64,000 bases of DNA from an uncultured Sphingomonas sp. (GCA_913775315.1 CAJYIX010000005.1:1-64000), one strand, 5' to 3'; positions 17,548 through 27,292 are shown, numbered from the stretch's first letter. Notes: generated by a model from the letters alone, not told the origin. Numbers and translations are program-made.

Positions 17548-19128
17548 ATGAAGCCGTTTTCGCATCTGCAATTCGCCGACGATCTGGAGACGGGCCGAGC
17601 CTATTACCAGAACGCCTTCATGACGACCCTGGGATCGATGCCGGCCGGTCATTCGGCCGTGCTCGCGGCACAGGGCGGCTGCGGTTGCGGCTGCGGCGGC
17701 TATGTCGAGCCGAGCACGCCGCGCGCGGGAGACAGCCACGGCGCGCTCGCCGCGCTCAATCTGGACGATCGCGGCGGGTCGGGCACCAACGGCAAGCAGA
17801 GCTTCACGATCGACGAGGCCGCGGCACAGATCGGCCGCGCGAACACGACGTGGAACGGCGTCGGCGCGATGGGCGAGGCGGCGACGATCACCTATGCGTT
17901 CCGCGCGAACGCGCCCGCGTCGATGCCGAACGGCACCGCCGGCTTCTCGGTCTTCAACGCGGCACAGATCGCGCAGACGCAGTTGGCGCTGCAAAGCTGG
18001 TCCGACGTCGCCAACCTCACCTTTCAGCGGGTCGGCAGCGGGTCCAGCGGCTCGGCGGCCTACAGCAACAATGCGCAGATGCTGTTCGGCAACTATGCCT
18101 CGGGCGCCGCGGGCGCGGCGGCATTCGCCTATTACCCTGGGGGCGGCGTCGGCGGCGACAGCTGGTACAACAGTTCGCTCAGCTATAATCGCGCGCCGGC
18201 CAACCTGAATTACGGGCGTCAGGTGCTGACGCACGAGATCGGCCATGCGCTGGGCCTGGGCCATCCGGGCGATTACAATGCGGGCAACGGCTCGCCCACC
18301 TATGCCAACAGCGCGCTCTATTACGAGGATACGCGCCAGTACACGCTGATGAGCTACTGGTCGGAGAGCAACACCGGCGGCAACAACGGGGGTTACTATG
18401 CCGCTGCGCCGCTCATTGACGATATTGCGGCGATCCAGCGGCTGTACGGCGCCAACATGGCGACGCGGACGGGTGACACGACCTATGGCTTCTCATCGAA
18501 CGCGGGCCGTGACTTCTATGCCGCCACGTCGTCGTCGACCCCGGTCGTCTTCGCGGTGTGGGACGCGGGCGGCCGCGATACGCTTAACTTCTCCGGCTAC
18601 AGCCAGGCGCAACTGATCGACCTGAACGACGGGCATTTTTCCAATGTCGGTGGGCTGACGGGCAATGTCGCGATCGCGCGCGGCGTGACGATCGAGAATG
18701 CGAACGGCGGATCGGGTGCGGACATCATCATCGGCAACGACGTCGCCAACGTGATCCGCGGCAATGCGGGCAACGACGTGATCGACGGCAATGGCGGTGC
18801 GGATCAGCTCTATGGAGGGGCGGGGGCGGATCGGTTCGTCTACGACCAGTTGTCGGACTCGCTGGTCAGTGCCGCCGACCAGATCCTCGACTTCACGCGT
18901 GGCAGCGACCGCATCGACCTGTCCGCGATCGACGCACGGACCGGCGTCGCGGGGGATCAGGCGTTCGCCGTGGTCGGTGCGTTCACGGGGGCGGGCGGCG
19001 AGGCGCGATTTACGTACAGCGCCTCGACCGGATTCACGACCCTGACGCTCGACGTGAACGGCGACCGCGTGGCGGATTTTTCGCTTCAGGTGCACGGCCA
19101 GATCACGCAGGCCGACGTCATCCTGTGA
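17548..19128 (+). CDS. Serralysin-type (M10) secreted zinc metalloprotease with RTX repeats
   Basis: A 526-residue protease. The zinc motif is HEIGHALGLGH (His229, Glu230, His233, His239) and the Met-turn is LMSYW (Met268, Tyr270). Calcium-binding RTX nonapeptides lie at about 387-430 (GGSGADIII, GNAGNDVID, GNGGADQLY, GGAGADRF). The C-terminal 95 residues form the serralysin beta-roll end with the type I secretion signal region. There is no Sec signal, as expected for T1SS export. Odd: an N-terminal GGCGCGCGG run (residues 43-51) in the propeptide region puts three cysteines in a protein class that normally lacks them. The T1SS ABC/MFP genes are not adjacent. Paired with the inhibitor gene upstream. 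Confidence 0.93.
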   Translation: MKPFSHLQFADDLETGRAYYQNAFMTTLGSMPAGHSAVLAAQGGCGCGCGGYVEPSTPRAGDSHGALAALNLDDRGGSGTNGKQSFTIDEAAAQIGRANTTWNGVGAMGEAATITYAFRANAPASMPNGTAGFSVFNAAQIAQTQLALQSWSDVANLTFQRVGSGSSGSAAYSNNAQMLFGNYASGAAGAAAFAYYPGGGVGGDSWYNSSLSYNRAPANLNYGRQVLTHEIGHALGLGHPGDYNAGNGSPTYANSALYYEDTRQYTLMSYWSESNTGGNNGGYYAAAPLIDDIAAIQRLYGANMATRTGDTTYGFSSNAGRDFYAATSSSTPVVFAVWDAGGRDTLNFSGYSQAQLIDLNDGHFSNVGGLTGNVAIARGVTIENANGGSGADIIIGNDVANVIRGNAGNDVIDGNGGADQLYGGAGADRFVYDQLSDSLVSAADQILDFTRGSDRIDLSAIDARTGVAGDQAFAVVGAFTGAGGEARFTYSASTGFTTLTLDVNGDRVADFSLQVHGQITQADVIL

Positions 19129-19240
19129 CCACCGGACCGGGCCGGGCACCGCCGCCCGCCCGGTGACGACCCTTTCGGAACCCCGTGCCGCTTCGGGCGT
19201 CGGACACCCGAAACGATCGATATCACGGGAGCATAAGGTC

Positions 19241-19657
19241 ATGGCGAAGAACCCGAACGAGGCGATGGATCAGGCGACGGAGTCGGCAAGGGCTGGCATG
19301 GATGCGGCGCAGGACGGCGCCCGCCGCGCCGGCGAGCAGATGCAGGACGGCATGGCCCGCGCGACCGAGGGCATGCAGGCCGCGGGCGAGCGGATGAAGG
19401 CGACGGGCGAGGCGATGGCCGATGCCGGATCGCAACTCGGCCTCAAGATGCTCGACCAGGCCGAGACGAACACGCGCGAGGCGTTCCAGGCGATGCGATC
19501 GGCCGCGCAGGCGAGCGACGTGACCGAGGTGATGCGCATCCAGGCCGAGTTCCTGCGCGAGCAGGGCAGCCGATCGGTGAGCCAGGTCCGCGAGATCGGC
19601 GAGTTGATCGCCGATTTCGGCCGCAATGCGATCGGACAGATGACGGGCCGCCGTTGA
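19241..19657 (+). CDS. Phasin family protein
   Basis: A 138-residue Ala/Met/Gln-rich amphipathic helical protein. The C-terminal half (NTREAFQAMRSAAQASDVTE...IQAEFLREQGSR...EIGELIADFGRNA) matches the Phasin_2-type pattern of granule-associated proteins that coat polyhydroxyalkanoate. The N-terminal half is a degenerate repeat of MQDGM/MQAAGERM. ATG 19241 follows GGAG. No PHA synthase gene is nearby, so granule association is from family only. Its stop overlaps the start of the modA-like gene. Confidence 0.82.
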   Translation: MAKNPNEAMDQATESARAGMDAAQDGARRAGEQMQDGMARATEGMQAAGERMKATGEAMADAGSQLGLKMLDQAETNTREAFQAMRSAAQASDVTEVMRIQAEFLREQGSRSVSQVREIGELIADFGRNAIGQMTGRR

Positions 19658-20430
19658 GACAGCGCTTTTCGGCGGCGCGGCGGCAACTCGTCGCCGCGCT
19701 CGCCCTGTCCCTTCTTCCCTCGCCTGCGCTTGCCCAGCGTGGACCTCTGGTGCTGGCGGCGGCGAGCATGCAGGATGCGCTGGAGGCGGCGGCCGACGCC
19801 TATGCGCGGGGCGGACGCCCGCGGCCCGTCCTATCGTTCGCGGCATCCTCCGTGCTGGCGCGGCAGATCGCGGCGGGGGCGCCGGCTGATCTGTTTGTGT
19901 CGGCCGACGAGCCATGGATGGACGATTTAGAGAAGCGCGGGCGGCTGGCACGGGGAACACGCGCAACCCTTGCTGGCAATCGCCTCGTCCTTGTCGCACC
20001 TGCAAGGAGCCGGGTCCGCGTTGAGTTGCGGCCCGGCGTCGATCTTTTGCGGGTATTGGGCAGCGGCCGGCTGGCGATGGCCGATCCCGATGCGGTGCCG
20101 GCGGGACGCTATGGTCGGGCAGCCCTGACGCGTCTGGGTACCTGGCGCGGCGTCGAAGGCCGCGTAGCGCGCGCGGAGAATGTGCGTGCGGCGCTGGCGC
20201 TGGTCGAGCGGGGTGCGGCGCCGCTCGGGATCGTCTATGCCACCGACGCGCGGGCCTCGCGCGGGGTACGCGTCGTCGGTGTGTTCCCGGCGGCAAGCCA
20301 TCCGCCGATCCGCTATCCGATCGCGCGGCTCGCCCGGTCGCGGGATGTAGGGAGCGAACTGTTTCGCCGCTTCCTGCTCGGCAACTCGGGGCAATCTATT
20401 CTGAAGAAGTTCGGTTTTACGGTGCGTTAG
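19654..20430 (+). CDS. Molybdate ABC transporter substrate-binding protein-like (ModA)
   Basis: A 258-residue periplasmic binding protein with signal peptide (about 1-28, ending ALAQ). ModA-type oxyanion motifs are AAASMQDALEAAADAYA, FAASSVLARQIAAGAPADLFVSAD and, later, GIVYATDA. It starts at TTG 19654, overlapping the phasin stop (TTGA), so expression is probably coupled. No modB or modC follows; the next gene is convergent. It may use a permease encoded elsewhere or bind another oxyanion, so I give no gene symbol. Confidence 0.83.
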   Translation: MRQRFSAARRQLVAALALSLLPSPALAQRGPLVLAAASMQDALEAAADAYARGGRPRPVLSFAASSVLARQIAAGAPADLFVSADEPWMDDLEKRGRLARGTRATLAGNRLVLVAPARSRVRVELRPGVDLLRVLGSGRLAMADPDAVPAGRYGRAALTRLGTWRGVEGRVARAENVRAALALVERGAAPLGIVYATDARASRGVRVVGVFPAASHPPIRYPIARLARSRDVGSELFRRFLLGNSGQSILKKFGFTVR

Positions 20431-21896
20431 CGTCGGAAGCTTAGATCGTTCCTTAAATAGATCACGGTTCGCCAACCACTGCGCGGCGTCGTCCAGACCC
20501 GCCGATAATCGCGCCGCATCGCTGCCTTGACCGCAGCGAGACTGCCGGGGTTCCAGATCGTCAATGTGCGTGTCGAGGTGACGATCACCGGCGGCCGGCG
20601 GCGCAGGACCCGACGAACCTCGCCCGCTTCGTCGGTCCCGGTCGCGCCCTGCTCGGTTGAATAGGCAAGCAGGTTCGGAAACACATAAGCGGTCGGCAGG
20701 CAGGTGCCCGACAGCGCGTAGGTGATCGTGTCGCCGATGAAGACGTAGGGACACTCGCCGCGCGCGTTGAGCGCGACCAGCCGCGCCGTCTCGCGCGCGC
20801 CGGGGGCATCGTCGGCGACGAATGCGCGCTCGGCCAGGAACAGTAGCAGCCCGATGCCGAGCGCCCCCACCGCCGCGCGCGGGCGGCGGCCGAAGGTCGC
20901 GGCGGACAGGAGGGCGAGCGGCGCGATCAGCGGCAGCGCATAGTGATCGAAGAACGTACCGATTGCGGCAAAGCCGAGCAGCGCCGACCCCAGCCAGCCA
21001 TAGGCGATCGCCAGCGGCGCGGGCGTCGGCCGCGGCCGCAGTCGCCAGCCGAGCAGCGCGCAGGCGATGAGCGGCGATAGCTGCGCGGCGATGCCGAGCA
21101 GCCGCATCGCCAACTCACCGGGCGGGTAGGGTGCGCGCAGGAAGATCGAGCTGAAATTGGCGAACCAGAACGCTTCAGCGGCGGCGGGTCCCATCGCGGC
21201 ATAGGCGGCATAGGCGATCGCGGTGGGCAACAGTCCCGCCGCTGCCCATGCCAGAGCGGCGGCGATCAGCCCGCCTCGGCGCCCACCCGCGCGGTACAGC
21301 CACCAGAGATGGGCCAAGCCGACGAACGCGCCCTCCACCGCGGCGGTGTACTTCACCTGGATCGCGACGCCCGCCAGCAGGCAGGCGATCAGCCCCGAGC
21401 GCAGGATCGCGCCCCGCCGTTGCGTCGCGGCGAGCGCCGGCAGCGCCAGCGTCCACAAAACCGCGACCGCAATCAGCAGATTGTAGAAGACCGGCGCCTG
21501 TCCGCCGCGCCCGCCCAGCATCGGCAACCAGAGGAGATAGGCGATCCCGGCCAGCAGCGCCCCACTCGGCCGCGCCCCGACGCGCAGGCTGGCGGATCGC
21601 ACGACCGCGGCGGTCGCGATCGCGGCGGCGGTGGCCATCAATTGATAGGCGAGGATGCCGTCGCCCGGAAAGGCGGCGGCGACGGCATAGATCAGGAACA
21701 GGCCGACGGGCTTGCGGTCCCAGATGTCGATGAACGGCACCGCGCCGTGCCACATCCGCTCGCCGACCAGCAGATAGAATTGCTCGTCGACATGGATGAC
21801 CGGGTTGCCGAAATCCCAGACGCGCAGGCCGAGTGCGACGAACGCGAGCAGGAGAAGCGGGACCGCAGCCCGCGGGCGGACCGGCAACGCGGGCAT
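20427..21896 (-). CDS. GT39-like (ArnT/PMT-type) integral membrane glycosyltransferase
   Basis: A 489-residue protein with about eleven hydrophobic segments. The acidic pair typical of dolichyl/polyprenyl-phosphate sugar transferases is visible as HVDEQFY (Asp37-Glu38) just after the first membrane segment. WDRKPVGLFLIY, a conserved R-K-P motif, lies after the first loop. A soluble C-terminal part (about 385-489) contains YVFIGDTITYALSG. It likely transfers a sugar from a lipid carrier in the periplasm. It lies one base after the stop of the aspartic protease gene, suggesting one transcript. Acceptor unknown. Confidence 0.75.
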   Translation of the reverse strand: MPALPVRPRAAVPLLLLAFVALGLRVWDFGNPVIHVDEQFYLLVGERMWHGAVPFIDIWDRKPVGLFLIYAVAAAFPGDGILAYQLMATAAAIATAAVVRSASLRVGARPSGALLAGIAYLLWLPMLGGRGGQAPVFYNLLIAVAVLWTLALPALAATQRRGAILRSGLIACLLAGVAIQVKYTAAVEGAFVGLAHLWWLYRAGGRRGGLIAAALAWAAAGLLPTAIAYAAYAAMGPAAAEAFWFANFSSIFLRAPYPPGELAMRLLGIAAQLSPLIACALLGWRLRPRPTPAPLAIAYGWLGSALLGFAAIGTFFDHYALPLIAPLALLSAATFGRRPRAAVGALGIGLLLFLAERAFVADDAPGARETARLVALNARGECPYVFIGDTITYALSGTCLPTAYVFPNLLAYSTEQGATGTDEAGEVRRVLRRRPPVIVTSTRTLTIWNPGSLAAVKAAMRRDYRRVWTTPRSGWRTVIYLRNDLSFRR

Positions 21897-21897
21897 G

Positions 21898-23088
21898 TCA
21901 GTAGAAGTTCTTGAGCGTCAGCCGCCGCTCGGTCCCGTCGCACATGCCGAAGCGAAGCACGCGCCCCGGCGCGCCCGCGGACCAGCCGGTATCGACGCTG
22001 CCGCCCGTGGGGGGCGGGACCGGCGTGCCGTCGACGGTGCAGATCTGCTCGCGCGCCTTCCACCCTGCGGCGGCGGCGGGGCTGCCGCGCATGACGTGAA
22101 GCACGCTCAGCCGGCCGCTGTCATAGCCGACCAGCAGGCCGCTGGTCGAGCGGACCGGCGCATCCTTCGCGGTCGCGGTGGGCGAGAGAATCATGTGGCC
22201 GGCGCGCGCATCCATGAGCACGCGATAGCGCTGGAACAGACCGTTGCCGAGCCGCCCGATCGTCCCCGTCTGATCGGAAAAGCCGCCCTTGGGCTCGATC
22301 CGCGTCTCGATCGCGACGGGGCCGACACTACCGAACCGGACCGAGGGGAGGACCGCGAGATCGGTTTCGATCGCGCCGCCCAGCCCGAACGCCACAGCAC
22401 TGGTCGTCGCAGCAGGCTTTGCCCGAAGCCCGGCCCAGCCGGTGCGCGAGAGCGTGAGCGCGGCGCCGTCGCCGGTATCGACGATCAGCGGCCGGACCTG
22501 ACGACCCGCGATCGTCGCCGCGGTCGAGAAGACGCCGGTGCGCGGCAACCGGGCGAGCGGCGCTCGCGGCCCCGCGAACGGCATCCGCCCGCTTGGTAAC
22601 AGGCGAAAACGGCGCGCCGCATAATCGATGTCGAGCGCGCAGCAGGCGAGCAGGTCGCTGCCGATCAGAATGTCGACGGGCTCGGCGCCGCCCGTGGCGA
22701 TCGCGGAGAGGTCCACGACCGCAAGCCGCGCGCGCGCCTGCGTCAGGGCGCCGAGCGAAAGGCGTTCCACCCGCGTCCAGCCGAGCGGCACGGCACCGCC
22801 GATCGCATCCGCCCGCTCGCCGCGGCCGGGTTCGAGCTTCAGGCTCGCACGGTTGGCGAACAGGCGGGAGGCGACGCTGGTGCTGACGCCGGTGTCGAGG
22901 ATGGCGGTCGCGCGGGTGCCGCCGATATTCATCGCGAAGCGGATCTGGTTGCCGGGGGTCAGCTCGAACGGGACCCAGCGCTGCTCGGCATCATGCGCGA
23001 GCAGCGGCTCGGCGACGTCGACAGGGACGCCGGGCGCCGCGGAAATGGGCAGGGCGACGAACGCCAGCAGGACGAGGTTCCAACGCAC
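21898..23088 (-). CDS. Retropepsin-like aspartic protease with two DTG motifs and a PDZ-like tail
   Basis: A 396-residue protein with signal peptide (about 1-18). Two retropepsin-type segments each carry an active-site triplet: ILDTGVSTSVAS (Asp65) and LIVDTGDGAALTL (Asp204). Each is followed by a family-like ILIGSDLL or IGRLGNGLF flap/ILG-type block. The last ~90 residues (SGLLVGYDSGRLSVLHVMRGSPAAAAGWKAREQICTVDG) look like a PDZ domain. One chain may therefore supply both halves of a pepsin-like active site. Secreted or periplasmic. Upstream of, and coupled to, the GT39-like gene. Substrate unknown. Confidence 0.78.
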   Translation of the reverse strand: MRWNLVLLAFVALPISAAPGVPVDVAEPLLAHDAEQRWVPFELTPGNQIRFAMNIGGTRATAILDTGVSTSVASRLFANRASLKLEPGRGERADAIGGAVPLGWTRVERLSLGALTQARARLAVVDLSAIATGGAEPVDILIGSDLLACCALDIDYAARRFRLLPSGRMPFAGPRAPLARLPRTGVFSTAATIAGRQVRPLIVDTGDGAALTLSRTGWAGLRAKPAATTSAVAFGLGGAIETDLAVLPSVRFGSVGPVAIETRIEPKGGFSDQTGTIGRLGNGLFQRYRVLMDARAGHMILSPTATAKDAPVRSTSGLLVGYDSGRLSVLHVMRGSPAAAAGWKAREQICTVDGTPVPPPTGGSVDTGWSAGAPGRVLRFGMCDGTERRLTLKNFY

Positions 23089-23136
23089 GGCCGCACGCCT
23101 AGCGCGCTTCGTCGCAGCATCCTAGCAGATTGGCGC

Positions 23137-23901
23137 TCAATTCGCCGCGATCAGATCGGTGATGCGCCGAAGCAAGGCCGACGCTTTTGCGGCGGTGGGC
23201 TCGTCATAGCGAACGATCGGAATGGCGAAGCCGAACGCGCCGACCGGCTTGCCATCGACGATCGCGAGGCGGGCGATACCGTGGATGCCCAGGGTGTGTT
23301 CCTCGTGAGTGTGAGCGAACCCCGCCCGTCGGATTGCCATGATTTCCGCCCGCAGCCCAGCCCCGTCGCAGATCGTCGTGGGCGTGAAGCGGCTCCGCTC
23401 GGTTTCGGTAAGGTAGGTTTCGACCTCGGCATCGCTCAGCGCCGCCAGCAACACCTTGCCCGCGGCAAAGCCATGGAGCGGCACGCGGCGTCCGACCTCG
23501 ACCGCATAGCGCAGCGCGTGGTCGCTCGTTTCGGTCACCACCGCCTCGCATTCCCAGCCGCGGCGCACGAAGAAGGAAGCGGTCTCGTTGAGCTGGATCC
23601 TGAGCGCGCGGACGAGCGGCGCGGCACGCTCCGCCAGCGAGAAGCCGGCCCCGCGCGCCTGCAACCGCTCGAGCCGGGGACCGGGCGAGTAGCGTCGCCC
23701 CTCCCGCGAGAGATAGCCGCGCTCGACCAGCGTCGTCAAAAGGTAGGACAGGCTCGACACCGGGATCAGGAGTGCCCCGGCGATCTCCTGCGCGACGAGC
23801 GGGCGGCCGTGCGCGACGACATATTCGAGGATGTCGAGCGTGCGCATCGCCGATTTGACGGTCGCTGTCGTGGCGGCGGCGGGCGGCGGAGAATCGGACA
23901 T
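23137..23901 (-). CDS. IclR family transcriptional regulator
   Basis: A 254-residue regulator. The N-terminal winged helix-turn-helix (about 14-75: VKSAMRTLDILEYV...LAQEIAGALLIPVSSLSYLLTTLVERGYL) is followed by the IclR effector-binding domain (about 85-250), with LHGFAAGKVLLAAL and a conserved C-terminal GAFGFAIPIVRYD. Effector and targets unknown. It reads away from the gcv operon, with the intergenic region holding the glycine riboswitch, and is 48 bases upstream of the aspartic protease start, which it might control. Confidence 0.92.
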   Translation of the reverse strand: MSDSPPPAAATTATVKSAMRTLDILEYVVAHGRPLVAQEIAGALLIPVSSLSYLLTTLVERGYLSREGRRYSPGPRLERLQARGAGFSLAERAAPLVRALRIQLNETASFFVRRGWECEAVVTETSDHALRYAVEVGRRVPLHGFAAGKVLLAALSDAEVETYLTETERSRFTPTTICDGAGLRAEIMAIRRAGFAHTHEEHTLGIHGIARLAIVDGKPVGAFGFAIPIVRYDEPTAAKASALLRRITDLIAAN

Positions 23902-24022
23902 GTCCGGTTTCTATACCCCGATCGCGCCAACGCCGCGCCTGTTCCGATATGCGATGATTTCGTGCCAACGAAGGGGTTGGCGGGCGGCGCCATCAAAAAC
24001 GGTCATCGCGGCGCATCCCCGA

Positions 24023-24060
24023 TTGACAGTCCTGCTGCACCGCGACAGGTCTGTTCGCGT
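24023..24060 (+). promoter_or_regulatory. Candidate -35 element of the gcv operon promoter
   Basis: TTGACA at 24023-24028 matches the sigma-70 -35 consensus. A good -10 at 17-18 bases is not apparent. It would start the transcript shortly before the riboswitch. Confidence 0.3.
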
Positions 24061-24082
24061 CGCGGCCGGGCAACCGGCGGAC

Positions 24083-24275
24083 ACGCGCGGGAGAGTGCGG
24101 GCCGTTGGGCACGCCACCGAAGGAGCAACCGCCCCGGAATCTCTCAGGTGCCAAGGACCGCGCGGGTCAGGCGACACTCTGGAAAGCGGTGCCGGTTCGT
24201 CCGGTGCCCACCGAAGGGGTAACCCGGGTCCGCCCCGGGGAAAGCTCTCAGGTTCCCGTGACAGAGGGGGCGACG
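24083..24275 (+). ncRNA. Tandem glycine riboswitch (two aptamers)
   Basis: Two consecutive glycine-aptamer signatures lie directly upstream of gcvT. The first contains GGGAGAGTG near 24089, CACCGAAGGAGCAACCGCCC and TCTCTCAGGTGCCAAGGACC. The second contains GCCCACCGAAGGGGTAACCC and CTCTCAGGTTCCCGTGACAG. The paired CCGAAGG and CTCTCAGG blocks are the classic core of this RNA. It should raise expression of the glycine cleavage system when glycine is abundant. No clear T-rich terminator follows, so control is probably at translation initiation. Confidence 0.93.
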
Positions 24276-24342
24276 GGTCGATCGGCCGGACAGGACGATC
24301 GCGCTCGTCGCGTGACCACCCCCTGTGACCATGGAACCGCCC

Positions 24343-25524
24343 ATGACCGACGAAACGCTGCTCGAAGACGAGCTTGCCCCGCCCGAGACGCTGACGCTGC
24401 CGCTCGATGCTTGGCACCGGGCGCAGGGCGCGCGGATGGTCGAGTTCGCCGGGTATTACATGCCGATCCAGTATGAAGGCATCATGGCCGAGCACCAGTG
24501 GGTGCGCGAGGCCGCGGGCCTGTTCGACGTCAGCCATATGGGCCAGCTTCGCATCGCCGGGCCGAACGTGGTCGCCGCGCTCGAGGCGCTGCTGCCCGCC
24601 GACGTGGCCGGGTTGGGCGAGGGGCGTCAGCGTTACTCACTGCTGCTCGCGGACGACGGCGGCATCCTCGACGACCTGATGCTCGCGCGGCTGCCCGCCG
24701 GCGATCCGCTGGGCGAGGGTGAGGATGGCGAGACGGCCTTCTACATGGTCGTCAACGGCGCGACCAAGTGGGACGACATGGGCCATCTGCGCGAGCGGCT
24801 GGACGATGCGATCACGCTCAACCTGCTCGACGAACGCGCGCTCCTCGCGCTTCAGGGGCCGAAGGCGGTCGACGTGATCGACCGGCTGGTGCCGGGCGTG
24901 GCGACGCTCGGCTTCATGCAGGCGGGCGCGTTCGACTGGAACGGCAGCGCGCTCTGGATCAGCCGCTCGGGCTATACCGGCGAGGACGGGTTCGAGATTT
25001 CGGTGCCCGACACGGCGGTCGAGGCGCTGGCAGCGGCGCTTGTCGCCGAGCCCGAAGTGAAGCCCATCGGCCTCGGCGCGCGCGATTCGCTGCGGCTGGA
25101 GGCAGGGTTGCCGCTCTATGGCCACGACCTGACGCCCGAGACGACGCCGGTCGAGGCGGACCTCGGCTTCGCGCTGTCGAAGCGGCGGCGAGAGGAAGCC
25201 GGCTTTCCGGGCGCCGAGCGCATCCTTGGCGAGCATGCCAGCGGCAGCGCGATGAAGCGCGTCGGGCTGACCGTCGAGGGACGCCAGCCGGTGCGCGAGG
25301 GTGCGCTCGTCGTCGACGGCGAAGGCGCGCCGATCGGCCGCGTCACCTCCGGCGGGTTCGCGCCGAGCGTCGGTCAGCCCATCGCCATGGCCTTCGTCCC
25401 CGCCGCGCTCGCCGTGCCGGGCACCGCGATCAATCTTCTCCAGCGGGGCAAGCCGCACGCCGCCACCGTCGTGCCCATGCCCTTCGTCCCCCACCGCTAT
25501 GTCCGCAAGGGAGCGCCCAAGTGA
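24343..25524 (+). CDS. gcvT: Aminomethyltransferase (glycine cleavage T protein)
   Basis: A 393-residue tetrahydrofolate-dependent T protein that releases ammonia and methylene-THF from the lipoyl-bound aminomethyl group. Motifs: [48 protein letters not shown], and the folate-site region [13 protein letters not shown]-terminal barrel ends with [21 protein letters not shown] 24343 is chosen by resemblance; ATG 24331 and GTG 24325 are in frame. The gene follows the tandem riboswitch and overlaps gcvH (GTGA). Confidence 0.95.
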   Translation: MTDETLLEDELAPPETLTLPLDAWHRAQGARMVEFAGYYMPIQYEGIMAEHQWVREAAGLFDVSHMGQLRIAGPNVVAALEALLPADVAGLGEGRQRYSLLLADDGGILDDLMLARLPAGDPLGEGEDGETAFYMVVNGATKWDDMGHLRERLDDAITLNLLDERALLALQGPKAVDVIDRLVPGVATLGFMQAGAFDWNGSALWISRSGYTGEDGFEISVPDTAVEALAAALVAEPEVKPIGLGARDSLRLEAGLPLYGHDLTPETTPVEADLGFALSKRRREEAGFPGAERILGEHASGSAMKRVGLTVEGRQPVREGALVVDGEGAPIGRVTSGGFAPSVGQPIAMAFVPAALAVPGTAINLLQRGKPHAATVVPMPFVPHRYVRKGAPK

Positions 25525-25892
25525 CCCGTTACTTCACCAACGAACATGAATGGATCGACGTCGACGGCGACACCGCAACGGTCGGCATCACCGATTACGC
25601 GCAGGGCCAACTCGGCGACATCGTCTTCGTCGAAGTGCCTGAGGAAGGGCGCGAAGTGTCGAAGGGCGGCGAGGCCGCGGTGGTCGAGAGCGTGAAGGCG
25701 GCCAGCGACGTCTATGCCCCTGTCACCGGCACCGTCACCGAGGGCAATGCCGCGCTGACCGACGACCCCTCGCTCGTCAACAGCGACCCCGAGGGAACCG
25801 GTTGGTTCTTTAAGCTGACCCTTGCCGACAAGGGCGAGCTCGACGGCCTGATGGATGAGGCCGCGTACAAGGACTTCGTCGCAAGTCTCTGA
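25521..25892 (+). CDS. gcvH: Glycine cleavage system H protein
   Basis: A 123-residue lipoyl carrier protein that shuttles the aminomethyl group between P, T and L proteins. Lipoylated Lys59 sits in [14 protein letters not shown]. Starts at GTG 25521 overlapping the gcvT stop. Second gene in the riboswitch-controlled gcv operon. Confidence 0.97.
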   Translation: MTRYFTNEHEWIDVDGDTATVGITDYAQGQLGDIVFVEVPEEGREVSKGGEAAVVESVKAASDVYAPVTGTVTEGNAALTDDPSLVNSDPEGTGWFFKLTLADKGELDGLMDEAAYKDFVASL

Positions 25893-25933
25893 TTTCTAGC
25901 CGCTCGCCACTCTTGGGCGGGCAGGAGCAAGTG

Positions 25934-27292
25934 ATGCGCTATCTCCCCCTGACCGATACCGACCGTTCGGAAATGCTGAACGTCATCAGCGCGTCGTCGA
26001 TCGACGCGCTGTTCGCCGACGTGCCCGAAGAAGCGCGGCTGACCGGCCCGATCCACGGTCTTCCACACCATGCCAGCGAACTGGCGGTCGAGCGGCACAT
26101 GTCGGCCCTCGCGCGCCAGAACGTCGTCGCGGGCGAGGTACCGTTCTTCCTCGGCTGCGGGGCGTATCGGCATCATGTGCCCGCGAGCGTCGATCACCTG
26201 ATTCAGCGCGGCGAGTTCCTGACGGCCTACACGCCATACCAGCCCGAGATCGCGCAGGGCACGCTGCAGATGCTGTTCGAGTTCCAGACGCAGGTTGCGC
26301 GCCTGCTCGGGACCGACGTCGCCAACGCTTCGATGTACGACGGCTCGACCGCAGCCTGGGAAGCAATCGTCATGGCGCGGCGGGTGACGCGGCGGGCCAA
26401 GGCAATCCTGTCGAGCGGGCTGCACCCGCATTACGTGTCGGTCGCCAACACGATGGCGAAGTTCACCGGCGATGACGTCAAGTCGTCGCTGCCCGACCTG
26501 TCGGCCGAGGGTGACATCGACGCGCTGATCGGCGCGATCGACGAGGATACCTCGTGCGTCGTCGTCCAGTATCCCGACATTCTCGGCCGCATCGCCGACC
26601 TCTCCGAGCTCGCCGCCGCTTGCCAGGCGAAGAAGGCGCTGCTGATCGCCGTCGTGACCGAGCCGGTTGCGCTGGGTGCGATCAAGTCGCCGGGCGAGAT
26701 GGGCGCGGATATCGTCGTGGGCGAAGGGCAGTCGCTGGGCGTCGGGCTTCAGTTTGGCGGGCCCTATGTCGGCCTGTTCGGCTGCAAGGAGAAATATGTC
26801 CGCCAGATGCCGGGGCGCCTGTGCGGCGAAACCGTTGATGCCGAGGGCAAGCGCGGCTTCGTCCTGACGCTCTCCACGCGCGAGCAACACATCCGGCGCG
26901 AGAAGGCGACGTCGAACATCTGCACCAACTCGGGGCTCTGCGCGCTCGCTTTCTCGATCCACATGACATTGCTGGGCGAGAAGGGCCTGCGCGGGCTTGC
27001 CGAGGCCAATCACCTCGCCGCCAGCGCCGCCGCGGACCGGTTGGCCAGGGTGCCGGGAGTCGAGCTCGTCACGCCCGCCTTCTTCAACGAGTTCACGCTG
27101 AAGCTGTCGAAGGAGGCGCGCCCGATCGTCCGCGAGCTTGCCGACCGCCGCATCCTGGCGGGCGTGTCGCTCGGCCGCCTTTATCCGGGGGTCGAGGCGC
27201 TGGAGAATGGGCTGGTCGTCGCCGTGACCGAAACCGCAACCGCCGAAGATGTCGAAACGCTCGCCACCGCGCTTCAGGAGTTGCTGGCATGA
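25934..27292 (+). CDS. gcvPA: Glycine dehydrogenase (decarboxylating) subunit 1
   Basis: A 452-residue alpha-type subunit of the split glycine decarboxylase P protein. Motifs: [38 protein letters not shown], and [13 protein letters not shown]. The PLP Lys is in the partner subunit. ATG 25934 follows AGGAG. Overlaps gcvPB by four bases (ATGA), ensuring equal amounts of the two subunits. Confidence 0.96.
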   Translation: MRYLPLTDTDRSEMLNVISASSIDALFADVPEEARLTGPIHGLPHHASELAVERHMSALARQNVVAGEVPFFLGCGAYRHHVPASVDHLIQRGEFLTAYTPYQPEIAQGTLQMLFEFQTQVARLLGTDVANASMYDGSTAAWEAIVMARRVTRRAKAILSSGLHPHYVSVANTMAKFTGDDVKSSLPDLSAEGDIDALIGAIDEDTSCVVVQYPDILGRIADLSELAAACQAKKALLIAVVTEPVALGAIKSPGEMGADIVVGEGQSLGVGLQFGGPYVGLFGCKEKYVRQMPGRLCGETVDAEGKRGFVLTLSTREQHIRREKATSNICTNSGLCALAFSIHMTLLGEKGLRGLAEANHLAASAAADRLARVPGVELVTPAFFNEFTLKLSKEARPIVRELADRRILAGVSLGRLYPGVEALENGLVVAVTETATAEDVETLATALQELLA

